Source: Lingula anatina (lineage: Eukaryota; Brachiopoda; Lingulata; Lingulida; Lingulidae). From it: DNA of 64,000 nucleotides. The stretch lies in the NCBI RefSeq assembly GCF_001039355.2, contig NW_019775413.1:36977-100976 (forward strand), in the 5' to 3' direction. Made by a program: the position numbers and the translations under genes. Within the stretch, counting starts at the first letter, position 1, and every line of letters starts with the position of its first letter. Below are positions 51,401-61,889 of the stretch, in pieces. A model generated the notes under the pieces. It saw nothing but the letters and a program-made list of their open reading frames with translations, had not been told where the DNA came from and searched no databases.

Positions 51401-54400
51401 GTTCAGATCAAGTTAAGTCTTTTGAAAGACCAGCATTGAAGCTATACTCACTACGCTTTAAATGTCTACAATTATCACAATCAATACTTCTGGAAGGACA
51501 AATCATAACAATGGATATTCATTCTTCCACATTACATCAAATGCTCATTATAAAACCCCCACACGAATTTACATCTTTATATTTTTGTTTATAGCACAAG
51601 TGATTTTATGACAAAATAAATGTGCATTTTTGTCAAAAGATGAAAAATAAGGAAATGGCTTCTGAAAAAAATGTATTAGAGCAACTGCAAACATTTACCA
51701 TTCACTTTTTCGTTATCCACAATATGTATAAAAATTAATAGCACATATTTATTTGAGACTCAATTAAAGGGATAATAACTCTTCTTATGAGGTTTATATA
51801 TCACAATAAAAACATTGTGAATAACTCACAGAAATATAATATATTCTGTTTTACGACAAATTAAAGCTATTATAGCTATTATTCTGATATCTGAGCTTGT
51901 CTTCAGACCATGTGACCTTCATTGATGGCTATACTCTGTTATTGTCTCTTAAGAGATTTTAACAAAAAACCAAACTTTTTAGAAAAAAACCAGGGACTAA
52001 CTTTGATTGTAAAAATGGATTCATTAACCATTGGTAAGTATGGGAAAATTGTTTTTTACTTCAGGAAAATTCATTTTTTGGCCAAAATGAAGAGTTATTA
52101 TCCTTTTAACCTGTTAGTATTGCAAAGAACAATATATGAATTTGTTACCTGAACTGTCTTGGTTGCTTCTGGGCAACCTCCGGGTAGCCCTTAGCATTAC
52201 AAGCTCTGCAAGTAATAAAATGGCATTATAAATACCATTTTTGTAGCTATTAACACATACAAAATACACATCCAAATAAACACTGCTTGTCTCGATTCCA
52301 CACTTAATACATGTACTGTATCGACCTTCAAATAACATGCCTGCAATAGCAGCAATCACAGTTATCACAATCAATACTTCTGGAAGGACAAATCATAACA
52401 TTGGATATTCATTCTTCCACATTACACCAACAGCTACTTATAAAAACCCCACACAAATTTACATCTTTATATTTTTTGTTGGTAGCATAAGTGATTTTAT
52501 GACAAAATACATGTGCATTTTTGTCAAAAGATGAGAAATAAAGAAATGGCTTCTGAAAAAAATGTATAAGGGCAACTGCAAACATTTACCACTCGCTTTT
52601 TTGATATCCACAATATCTATAAAAATTTTTAGCTTATATGAGACTCAATTAACCGATTAGTATTGCAAAGAACAATATATGAATTTGTTACCTGTACTCT
52701 TGTCTTGGCTGCTTCTGGGCAACCTTCGGGTAGCCTTTAGCATTACAAGCTCTGCAAGTAATAAAATGGCATTATACATACCAGTTAAGTAGCTATTAAC
52801 ACATACAAAATACACATACAAATAAACACTGCTTGTCTCAATTCCACACTTAATACATGTATCGACCTTCAAATAACATGCCTGCAATTGCAGCAATCAC
52901 TTGCTGCAACTCATATGCTGTTGTTTAGGCCTATCCTACACCCCATTTCCATAGTCTCACTAGATTACTGTCAGCTTGGCCGGCTTAAGCGTCTGTCCCA
53001 CCTACTAAAAGCTGTAAGGGAGTAATTAACTATGGTGCCCGCTCGGCTGACTGCAATTTAGCGTGAACCCCCNNNNNNNNNNNNNNNNNNNNNNNNNNNN
53101 NNNNNNNNNNNNNNNNNNNNNNNNNNNNNNNNNNNNNNNNNNNNNNNNNNNNNNNNNNNNNNNNNNNNNNNNNNNNNNNNNNNNNNNNNNNNNNNNNNNN
53201 NNNNNNNNNNNNNNNNNNNNNNNNNNNNNNNNNNNNNNNNNNNNNNNNNNNNNNNNNNNNNNNNNNNNNNNNNNNNTCTCTTAAGAGATTTTAACAAAAA
53301 ACCAAACTTTTTAGAAAAAAACCAGGGACTAACTTTGAATGTAAAAATGGATTCATTAACCATTGGTAAGTATGGGAAAATTGTTGTTTACTTCAGGAAA
53401 ATTCATTTTTTGGCCAAAATGAAGAGTTATTATCCTTTTAACCTGTTAGTATTGCAAAGAACAATATATGAATTTGTTACCTGAACTGTCTTGGTTGCTT
53501 CTGGGCAACCTCCGGGTAGCCCTTAGCATTACAAGCTCTGCAAGTAATAAAATGGCATTATAAATACCATTTTTGTAGCTATTAACACATACAAAATACA
53601 CATCCAAATAAACACTGCTTGTCTCGATTCCACACTTAATACATGTATCGACCTTCAAATAACATGCCTGCAATTGCAGCAATCACAATTATCACAATCA
53701 ATACTTCTGGAAGGACAAATCATAACATTGGATATTCATTATTCCACATTACATCAATAGCTCATTATAAAAATCCTACACAAATTTACATCTTTATATA
53801 TTTTGTTGATAGCACAAGTGATTTTATGACAAAATAAATGTGCATTTTTGTCAAAAGATGAGAAATAAGGAAATGGCTACTGAAAAAAATGTATTAGAGC
53901 AACTGCAAACATTTACCACTCACTTTTTTGATATCCACAAAATCTATAAAAATTTATAGCACATATACATATATGAGACTCAATTAACTGATTAGTATTG
54001 CAAAGAACAATATATGAATTTGTTACCTGTACTCTTGTCTTGGCTGCTTCTGAGCAACCTTCGGGTAGCCTTTAGCATTACAAGCTCTGCAAGTAATAAA
54101 ATGGCATAATACATACCAGTTAAGTAGCTATTAACACATACGAAATACACATACAAATAAACACTGCTTGTCTCAATTCCACACTTAATACATGTATCGA
54201 CCTTCAAATAACATGCCTGCAATTGCAGCAATCACTTGCTGCAACTCATATGCTGTTGTTTAGGCCTATCCTACACCCCATTTCCATAGTCTCACTAGAT
54301 TACTGTCAGCTTGGCCGGCTTAAGCGTCTGTCCCACCTACTAAAAGCTGTAAGGGAGTAATTAACTATGGTGCCCGCTCGGCTGACTGCAATTTAGCGTG

Positions 54401-55387
54401 AACCCCCAGGGAGTTAGGTCAATCTAAATCTTAATCTTTAGATCGATCTAAATCTCTGGGAAAGCACCCCTAGATTGGATCAAGATATTTGCAACCTTTC
54501 AATCACCAAAAGTATAACATGTAAAATTACTGATCATTTATACATAACATCACTTATTATAACAGCAACTTCTCTGTTCGACAGACTCTCTACTCCCACT
54601 AAATCATACCTATATTTGGAGAAAAAAGAAGACTCTTTGACCCCATTCCCATAGATTTTAGATCGATCTATCCCTGTGGGGAGTCTCACTAGATTACTGT
54701 CAGCTTAGCCGGCTTAAGCGTCTGTCCCGCCTACTAAAAGCTGTAAGGGGGTAATTAACTATGGTGTGTGCTTGGCTGACGGCAATTTAGTGTGAAATCC
54801 CAGGGAGTTAGGTCAATCTAAATCTAAATCTCTGGATCAATCTAAATCTCTGGGAATGCACTCTTTGAAGTGATCCTCACATATATTATTTCGGATTTTA
54901 ATGGCAAACAGGCGATGTGTAAACGGAGGGACTGCCAAAGACTTCATGAACATTGAGATACTAACTTGCAAATAATGTAACCACTACGAATCTCAATCAT
55001 TACGACAAAATAAATAATACAAATTGACATTAAAGTGTCTACCACCAAAGATAAGCAACTGACAAAGTCTCTTAATTCTTCATCAGACAAATCTTCCAGT
55101 GCCAAATCAAATCTATAAATGTAGAAAAGTATTAAATAGTAGTAATGTGTAGTATACCAGCAAAGATGTGAGGATAGGATGACAGTCATAAACCTCAGGA
55201 AAATTTAGGTACATTTGTGTAACTTTAATATCAGGCTTGTAATTTCTCCTGTCTTACAAAATTCAGCCCTGAAACTTTTTACAAGCTCATGACAATACAA
55301 TTAATTTTAAGGTAAAAACTTACTCCTCATCCCCTTCAGATTCTTGAGTAGCATTCCCTGCTTTCCTTGTTTCTGATAATGTAGGCT
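48497..55387 (-). CDS. BEN-domain protein, multi-exon
   Basis: Read on the minus strand, these exons fit by phase: 55387-55324 (acidic, EPTLSETRKAG...EGDEE), 55112 to about 55048 (FDLALEDLSDEELRDF; donor uncertain), small phase-1 exons 54086-54027, 53537-53481, 52751-52692, 52205-52149 and 50647-50591, then 50183-50122 (DDYAIPRPGLLPKK), 49522-49297, 49118-49018 and 48616-48497 (stop TGA). The exons at 49522-49018 encode a BEN domain: VELVPGSSIYIHRPDLV, YGLRMARWLMSVFFSSEEIA, QLNPRTIKAIIG, PGQLRQAIACKI. BEN domains bind DNA or proteins in chromatin and transcriptional repression, and are also found in some transposon-derived proteins. The small exons encode charged segments of the form E-x-x-x-L-(K/R). 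The frame of the last exon is less certain, and the link between the 55112 exon and the small exons was not resolved. A possible 5' exon lies at 56351-56271. Confidence 0.65.
49729..50054. mobile_element. MITE family B, copy 2
   Basis: Same sequence as the copy at 6732 with about ten percent difference. The left end is atagggataataaatcttcg and the right end is ccagttattatcccttaa. Lies in the BEN-gene intron between 49522 and 50122. Confidence 0.82.
51764..52109. mobile_element. MITE family B, copy 3
   Basis: Starts ttaaagggataataactctt and ends gaagagttattatccttttaa. Contains the same tctcttaagagattttaac centre as copy 1. It ends about 40 bp from the BEN-gene exon at 52149. Confidence 0.85.
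52941..53072. mobile_element. MITE family A, cut by the assembly gap
   Basis: Starts ccccatttccatagtctcac and runs to gcgtgaaccccc, where the N run begins. It matches the complete copy at 54276 base for base over most of its length. Confidence 0.85.
53073..53276. other. 204-base assembly gap
   Basis: A run of N replaces part of a MITE on the left (family A copy starting at 52941) and part of another MITE on the right (family B copy ending at 53441). Sequence left of the gap matches sequence right of it over about 1.3 kb. Confidence 0.98.
53277..53441. mobile_element. MITE family B, right half after the gap
   Basis: The sequence begins inside the element at tctcttaagagatttt and continues to gaagagttattatcctttta, matching copy 3 from about 51945 to 52109. 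The left half is replaced by N. Confidence 0.85.
54276..54465. mobile_element. MITE family A, complete partner of the gap-cut copy
   Basis: Same start and core as the copy at 52941, continuing through agggagttaggtcaatctaa to aatctctgggaaagc. The end facing the BEN-gene exons has lost the usual gatcgatcta segment. Confidence 0.85.
54641..54859. mobile_element. MITE family A, copy with a clear target duplication
   Basis: Ends ccccattcccatagatttta and aatctctgggaatgc enclose the standard core. Actctttga occurs immediately on both sides (54632-54640 and 54860-54868). This is a 9-bp direct repeat, the best-preserved target-site duplication of this family here, pointing to hAT- or Mutator-type mobilisation. 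Confidence 0.85.
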
Positions 55388-56270
55388 CTGAGAATAAACA
55401 CACGTTTAAAGGACAACTGTTAAGAACAATTTCCTACATTCTTTTCTAAGTACACTTCTCTGCATATTTCAAATACAACGTCTTCCTTTGTACATGCATA
55501 TGCAATTACATTTAAAACATCATGAATTAATTTTTATGTGGCCCTTTAATTTTTTCTCAGAAACCCAACGTATCGATGCCCAATTTGAAAATGGTGTGAA
55601 ATAAACATTTAATGTAATAAACTTTGGGAAAAAATAACTCAGTTGGTGAAATTACCCGTTTTCTTCATCTTTCCTGTCGTTTCTCTATCTCTCAGCTTTC
55701 TCTTGATCACTCTCGGGATCTGAAATTGCCTGTTCTGAAAATGAACACACATAGAGATATACACATCTGTAAAAGAACAGTGGTCGTATTCTTCGTATTC
55801 TCGACAGGTTGTAACTTACAACAACTTGTAACTATTTAATTTGTAACTTAACTTGTAACTTGGACTTACACGATATATTCTCGAAACTTTTTAACTCTTC
55901 GACCTACAACCTGTTATAACTTCACGTAACTTTCCGGAAGTGACCTTCGGTTTATGACTAACCCCCGTGACGTGGTTTGCGTCGATAAAACGTTCAACTA
56001 GACACAAAAGTCTCTTGAAATATATTGAAAACCATTCAGAAGGACGTGCCCCAGCATTTTCTTTCAAGTTTTCATCGGGAAATTGACTCACATTGAATAC
56101 GTTTCCGCTGACGCATAGGCACAGGAATCGGATTTGGCTTCTCTTGTGGGATTCCCCAAGCTGGGATTCCCCGAGTTTGCCACTAGCAAAAAGCGCTTAA
56201 CTTCATTAAATTTGCAATGAAAACGTTCAAGGATATTTCCTAAATTAAGAAGTTTATAATAAACACTCAC

Positions 56271-56351
56271 CACGTTGTTCAAATTTGATACCTGCTTGGA
56301 TTTCATGCTGTTCGTCGTTGCTTCTTTAGCTCGACACGCGGTTTCACACAT
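56271..56351 (-). CDS. Possible first exon of the BEN-domain gene
   Basis: On the minus strand an ATG at 56351 opens 27 codons (MCETACRAKEATTNSMKSKQ...) running into a good donor (gtgagt) at about 56271. The sequence is CpG-richer than its surroundings and the position fits a 5' exon. A following short exon near 56107-56091 would keep phase, but the step to the next coding exon was not resolved. Treat as tentative. Confidence 0.3.
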
Positions 56352-56658
56352 GAATCCAGAAAACGCACGTTTCACGTTCAACACTTTATTTCAATCTCCT
56401 TCTACTAGAGAGTACTCAAATAACTAATCAAGACAGTCAAGTGCACAATATCTCCTTTCCTTTAAAACTCTGCTTAATCTCCTTGCCTTTACAAATTACC
56501 ATTTTTTTTTCTTTTTCTGAAACATACTATATCTAGAACAATTTTAACTTGTATTATGCAGCTTTAAACAATTACCATAATGTATGTATGTGTAGGCCCT
56601 ATATATAGGCCTAACGAGGCGAAACTTGCTCCCTTCGCAAGGAGTTTGCGAGTAGGTT

Positions 56659-56826
56659 CAGGCCCGTAGCCAGCAATTTCAAAAGGGGGGTTCTTTTTCT
56701 GAAAAAGTGGCCCTTTTACCATATAATCCCCATGTACCTAGGTCAAATTTTACCCAAAGTGGACCTTTTTCCAGCAAAAAGGGGGGTTCTTTCGAACCCC
56801 CCGAACCCCCCCTGGCTACGGGCCTG
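56659..56826. mobile_element. MITE, family C (caggcccgtagcca ends), copy with empty-site partner
   Basis: Perfect 14-bp terminal inverted repeats (caggcccgtagcca and tggctacgggcctg) bound a 168-bp element flanked by aggtt on both sides. At the matching place in the second ~3-kb copy (about 59893-59900) the sequence runs gagtaggttgcaagtgag without the element and with a single aggtt. This is direct filled/empty-site evidence for insertion with a 5-bp target duplication. Confidence 0.88.
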
Positions 56827-56961
56827 AGGTTGCAAGTGAGACTTGCGTGGTCCAAGATGCACGTCGCAAGCAATGAAGGAGAAGTGCCCTTTGCGTGTTG
56901 AGCACGGCGCACGCCCTCACATCTATAACGAAATAAGTCGAAAACACGGCGGGACTGCGAG

Positions 56962-57169
56962 TATAAAAGGCGTGCTCACGACGCATGCTCGTGTCTCTAC
57001 AATTTCGTTGTGCAACAATTTTCAAAAATTTTGAATTTTGCTCAATTCAGATTCTAATATGCCTCCAAAAGACAAGGGAAAGAAGCTTAAAGAGCAGAAA
57101 AGAAGGTTGGAGGAAGAAGACAGAAAACGAAGCGCTTTAGCACTGCTTTTTTATTACTTAATAATTTAA
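56962..57169 (+). promoter_or_regulatory. TATA-type core promoter with short lysine-rich ORF
   Basis: Gtataaaagg at 56961-56970 sits in CpG-rich sequence (gcgggactgcga before, cgtgctcacgacgcatgctc after), a classic TATA context. About 90 bp downstream an ATG at 57059 opens 36 codons (MPPKDKGKKLKEQKRR, then LEEEDRKRS...), stop at 57169. The same TATA segment recurs at 60024, but the ORF does not follow there. It could be a relic of a mobile element's promoter and first codons, or a short unrelated gene. Confidence 0.35.
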
Positions 57170-57238
57170 CGAATTCATCATTGCCTGAAGAAAAGACATA
57201 GCTGCGTTATCTTAGATAAAAACTAACTTTGCTTTAAG

Positions 57239-57277
<39 letters not shown>

Positions 57278-57639
57278 AAGGACGTATAATATATACGGTA
57301 ACTACAGTAGGAGAACGATATTAATTTTGCAAAAAACATTTCTCAAAAATCACAAGGAAGAGCTGTAGGCCTACGTAGGCTACTGTCATGGTGCACACAA
57401 AGTCTGAGATCGACTTCGTGAAACGTTTTTTTATTTTCCCCAATATATTTCGAATAAAATGTGTCAACTTTGGGTCCCAAGAGGATGGTGCATCTTGAAA
57501 AACAGCATTATAGAAAGGGTTTTTAGAAGTGTTTTTGCGGAGTATCGGTACGTGGGAGTATCAGAGCGGGGGAGTATGGATGCGGGGATGTAAAGAAGCG
57601 GGGGAGTATCGGTGCGGGGACGTATAGGCATGTATCCTG

Positions 57640-58985
57640 GTGTATTAGTATTACCCCATTCTTAAATAGCTACGTGCAAGTCTTGTTTGCATTTTTTCCT
57701 TATCCTTTCTGCAATCTTGACTGCTTTGCCATTCGCTTGGCTATGGTATGGAGAGCTTGTTTTATATTCAAAACCCCATTCTTTTGAAAATTTCTCATAA
57801 TCTTGACTGATAAACTGTGGTCCATTAACCGAAATGACTTCTTCCGGAATACCATGTCTTGCAAAGTGAGCTTCAGTACTAGTAGCTTCAATTACCGTGC
57901 TACTTGTCCTCCAGCTTATCTAATTAAAATAAGTCACTAAAATAGTCAACAGTTACTAAATAGTTCTCTCCTCGCAAAGTAAACAAATCTTGGCCTACTT
58001 TGCTCCAGGACAAAGTTGGTAACTTGTGTGTCATCATTGGTTCTTTCTGCTGCTTGGCCTCATATTCATTACACACAGTGCATGTGTTTACTTTCTCAGC
58101 TATTTCCTTTGCCATGCCAGGCCAAAAAACAGTACCACTGGCTTTCCGTACACAGAAGTCAACTCCAAGGTGACTTGTATGAGAACGAGTTATGATCTGG
58201 GGTCTCATACTCAAAGGAATAAGTACTTTAAATCCCTTAAAAATCACTCCATCTTGCACTGTCAATTCATCTCTGAAAGTCTAATATTCTATGATGCAAT
58301 TGGTACGTCTGAACACTGCTCTGGCCATCCATTCTTTATAGTTTGAGCTAACGTTTGTAGAACTGCATCTGACTGCGTTCTTTGCTGTATCTGCCTATGC
58401 GTAGGATGTGACAGAGACACGTGCTCCTTCTGTTTAATGTTTTCTATGTCCTCACACAACTTGTCTTCCTCAGACATTTGGAATATGTAACATCTTGGAA
58501 CTTCTTTTTACTTCAATTTAGCGCTCGGCGGGGCATATGCTCTTGACAGCATATCTGCTATGTGCATTTTTGATCCAGGTAAGTATTTCAAATTCAAATT
58601 ATATTTCTGCAAACGCATCAGCATTCTCTGTAATCTCTTTGGTGGGTGTTGAGTGAATTGCTTTTTTGAATATGGAAATTAATGGCTTATGATCAGTTTT
58701 CACATTTATAACTTCACGACCATGCAAATACCCTGTATATGTTGGTCAAATCGCTCTTTTTCTATTTCTGCATATCCTTGCTCTGTTTGTGACAATGCTC
58801 GTGACGCAAATGCCACAGGCGTTTCTCAATTCCTGAAGTAGCGTCATCCCAACTCCTTTCTCTGATGCATCGCACTGCACTGTGGCTGGTTTTTGAATGT
58901 CATAATACTGAACCACAGGTGCTTGTGTCATGGCCTCTACTATGTATCCAGTCATGTTGATCTAAACCATATTTCTTCAGTTTTT
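57640..58985 (-). mobile_element. Decayed Ty3/gypsy pol segment, copy 1
   Basis: Minus-strand frames, broken by frameshifts and stops, show the 3' half of a Ty3/gypsy polyprotein in the expected order. The RNase H start is near 58920 (TVQCDASEKGVG). RNase H end motifs lie near 58700-58540 (DHKPLISIFKK, LKYLPGSKMHIADMLSRA). The integrase zinc-binding region is at 58230-58050 (HTSHLGVDFC ... NTCTVCNEYEA), followed by the integrase core at 58010-57670 (SWSKVGQDLF, SPYHSQANGKAVKIAERI). No gag, protease or full reverse transcriptase was seen, and no LTR pair. It is a non-functional remnant downstream of the TPR gene. Confidence 0.8.
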
Positions 58986-59029
58986 GTCACTATCAAATAC
59001 TCGGTATAGGGGGCGCGAAACTGAGGGTC

Positions 59030-59180
59030 TGTGTGACAGAAAGTTCGTCCTCCATATAGTTATAATGGTTCTGGTTACTTTGATCTGAGTGGGTCAAAAT
59101 CTAGGGCGAGGCTCACCTGTACAAATAAATGGGAAGCGGACTCTATGTCATGGGGGACCTTCTGGTACATTACACCGGTA
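59030..59180. repeat. Dispersed repeat, copy downstream of the TPR terminal exon copy
   Basis: Same order of conserved words as at 25384, and nearly identical to 61890-62035, its partner in the ~3-kb duplication. Confidence 0.6.
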
Positions 59181-59256
59181 TAAACAATATAATTGTTTTG
59201 AATCTTACAGACATCCGTTTCTAAACTGCCATTTGGCTGTTTTCTTTGAGCAAATG

Positions 59257-59757
59257 TCAAACTTCCTCTACCGAAAAATCTTCATCAACTTGTACACCAA
59301 GTCTATTCAAACGCGTCACTTCCATCTTTGCCAACATTTCGTTTTTCGTCGATCCTTTGACCTCACCAGCCACCCTGTAAAGCTTTGCCAGTTCCTTATA
59401 TACTGTCAACGGCATTTTAGATTTTGGGAATTGCTCATGAACCTGAGGAGTTAATTCAGCAGCTTCTTGCAAGTTGGACCGACTTTGTTCATATAGATTT
59501 CGATATTGATCACAGCGTAGAGCCCCTTGGCGCGGTCTACCAGTCGCCTTGGGCATTGTGTTTTGTTCATTCGTGGACAAATTACCATCATGATGTTCAA
59601 ATGCTTGTTCACATTTATTGCTGTTATTTTCAGTAACCACAGTCTGTCCATTTGGTGCCACGTTTTCTTGGTCAACTCGTTGAGCCACTGCCTCGTATAT
59701 TTGCTCAGCCTGTGCCTGTCCTAAATGAAGCAGGTGCTCAACCAATGTGAAATGAAT
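59257..59757 (-). pseudogene. Truncated copy of the TPR gene's terminal exon
   Basis: This minus-strand stretch matches the last ~165 codons of the TPR gene at 62116-62615 with only a few differences (for example RVDQ for LADQ, DEDF for DEEF). It breaks off at 59757, two bases before an undetermined base at 59759, beyond which the sequence restarts from a point matching about 56450. It has no acceptor, upstream TPR exons or promoter. It is either a truncated tandem copy or, more likely, an allelic contig end placed in tandem. Confidence 0.75.
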
Positions 59758-59758
59758 A

Positions 59759-59759
59759 N
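59759..59759. other. Single undetermined base at a duplication junction
   Basis: One N separates the end of the first ~3-kb copy from the start of the second. A one-base placeholder is what an assembler leaves when two contigs are joined with a negative or zero estimated gap. Confidence 0.9.
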
Positions 59760-60023
59760 TATCTCATTTCCTTTAAAATTACCATTTTTTTCTTAATTTT
59801 TCTGAAACATACTATATCTAGAACAATTTTAACTTGTGTATATATATGCCTAACTAGGCGTAACTTGCTCCCTTCGCAAGGAGTTTGCGAGTAGGTTGCA
59901 AGTGAGACTTGCGTGGTCCAAGATGCACGTCGCAAGCAATGAAGGAGAAAGTGCCTTTGCTTGTTGAGCACGGCGCACGCCCTCACATAACGAAGTAAGT
60001 CGAAAACACGGCGGGACTGCGAG

Positions 60024-60030
60024 TATAAAA
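60024..60030 (+). promoter_or_regulatory. TATA segment, second copy
   Basis: Identical gagtataaaaggcgtgctca context to 56961. Downstream sequence diverges after about 75 bp and carries no lysine-rich ORF. Confidence 0.35.
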
Positions 60031-60609
60031 GGCGTGCTCACGACGCATGCTCGTGTCTCTACAATTTCGTTGTGCAACAATTTTCAAAAATTTTCTTCAT
60101 ATATTTTCTTGAGCTTAAAAGGGTCATACGCCTACGTCACCTTAAGTAAAAAAAAAAAAAAAAAAATAAATAAATAAAAGGGCGTATAATATATACGGTA
60201 ACTACAGTAGGAGATCGATATTAATTTTGCAAAAAGCATTTCTCAAAAATCACAAGGAAGAGCTGTACGTAGGCTTACGTAGGCTACTGTCAAGCTGCAC
60301 ACAAAGTCTGAGATCGACTTCGTGAAACGTTTTTTATTTTCCCTAATATATTTCGAATAAAATGTGTCAATTTTGGGTCCCAAGAGGATGGTGCATCTTG
60401 AAAAAAAAAGCATTATAGAAAGGGTTTTGAGAAGTGTTTTTGCGGAGCCCTATCGGTACGTGGGAGTATCAGTGCGGGGGAGTATGGATGCGGGGATGTA
60501 AAGAAGCGGGGGAGTATCAGTGCGGGGTAGTATTGGTGCGGGGATGTAAAGAAGCGGGGGAGTATCGGTGCGGGGACGTATAGGCATGTATCCTGGTGTA
60601 TTAGTATTA

Positions 60610-61845
60610 CCCCATTCTTAAATAGGTACGTGCAAGTCTTGTTTGCATTTTTTCCTTAGTCTTTCTGCAATCTTGACTGCTTTGCCATTCGCTTGGCTAT
60701 GATATGGAGAGCTTGTTTAATTTATGTTCAAAACCCCATTCTTATGAAAATTTCTCATACTTTTGACTGATAAACTGTGGTCCATTAACCGAAATGACTT
60801 CTTCCGGAATACCATGTCTTGCAAAGTGAGCTTTCATGAGTACTAGTAGCTTCAATTACCGTGCAACTTGTAGTGTCCTCCAGCTTATCCAATTAAAATA
60901 AGTCACTAAAATAGTCAACAGTTACTTAATAGTTCTCTCCACGCAACGTAAACAAATCTTGGCCTACTTTGCTCCAGGACAAAGTTGGTAACTTGTGTGT
61001 CATCATTGGTTCTTTCTGCTGCTTGGCCTCATATTCATTACACACAGTGCATGTGTTTACTTTCTCAGCTATGTCCTTTGCCTTGCCAGGCCAAAAAACA
61101 GTATCACTGGCTTTCCGTACACATGAGTCAACTCCAAGGTGACTTGTATGAGAACGAGTTATGATCTGGGGTCTCATACTCAGAGGAATAAGTACTTTAA
61201 ATCCCTTGAGCTAACGTTTGAGCTAACGTTTGTAGAACTGCATCTGACTGCGTACTTTGCTGTATCTGCCTATGCGTAGCATGTGACAGAGACACGTGCT
61301 CCTTCTGTTTAATGTTTTCTATGTCCTTACACAACTTGCCTTCCTCAGACATTTGGAATATGTAACATCTTGGAACTTCTTTTTACTTCAATTTAGCGCT
61401 CGGCGGGACATATGCTCTTGACAGCATATCTGCTATGTGCATTTTTGATCCGGGTAAGTATTTCAAATTCAAATTACATTTCTGCAAACGCATCAGCATT
61501 CTCTGTAATCTCTTTGGTGGGTGTTGAGTAAATTGCTTTTTTGAATATGGAAATTAATGGCTTATGATCAGTTTTCACATTTATAACTTCACGACCATGC
61601 AAATAAATGTTGGTCAAATCGCTCTTTTTCTATTTGTGCATATCCTTGCTCTGTTTGTGACAATGCTCGTGACGCAAATGCCACAGGCGTTTCTTAATTC
61701 TTGAAGTAGCGCCATCCCAACTCCTTTCTCTGATGCATCGCACTGCACTGTGACTGGTTTTTGAATGTCATAATACTGAAGCACAGGTGCTTGTGTCATG
61801 GCCTCTACTATGGATCCAGTCATGCTGATCCAAACCATATTTATT
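60610..61845 (-). mobile_element. Decayed Ty3/gypsy pol segment, copy 2
   Basis: This is the second copy of the same remnant. It keeps the RNase H CDASEKGVG motif near 61730, the LPGSK-type end of RNase H near 61450, the integrase zinc-binding HTSHLGVDSC and CTVCNEYEA segments at 61170-61020, and integrase core traces to about 60650. Relative to copy 1 it lacks about 100 bases around 61208, between the spacer and integrase, and carries independent indels, so neither copy is intact. Confidence 0.78.
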
Positions 61846-61889
61846 CAGTTTTTGTCACTATCAAATAGGGGGCGCGAAACTGAGGGTCT

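Larger units (their letters stand above)
52149..54086 (-). repeat. Duplicated block carrying paired 57-nt and 60-nt exons
   Basis: Two related exons, 52205-52149 (57 nt) and 52751-52692 (60 nt), recur at 53537-53481 and 54086-54027, offset by 1332 and 1335 bp. The flanking introns and the MITE copies on either side repeat as well. All four encode variants of ELVMLKATRRLPRS and all have phase-1 boundaries, so any number could be spliced in. The 204-base gap lies between the two blocks, so the outer duplication may be an assembly artefact. The 57/60 pair inside each block is real divergence. Confidence 0.8.

Noticed and set aside
59257-59757. A second TPR gene
   Set aside because: Only the terminal exon is present, it stops at a contig junction, and it is nearly identical to the intact exon at 62116. 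A truncated or falsely duplicated copy is the better reading.
56951-60100. The repeated TATA segments as the two LTRs of the Ty3/gypsy element
   Set aside because: The segments read on the plus strand while pol reads on the minus strand. Their spacing equals that of the whole ~3-kb duplication, and no matching terminal dinucleotides or primer-binding site were seen.
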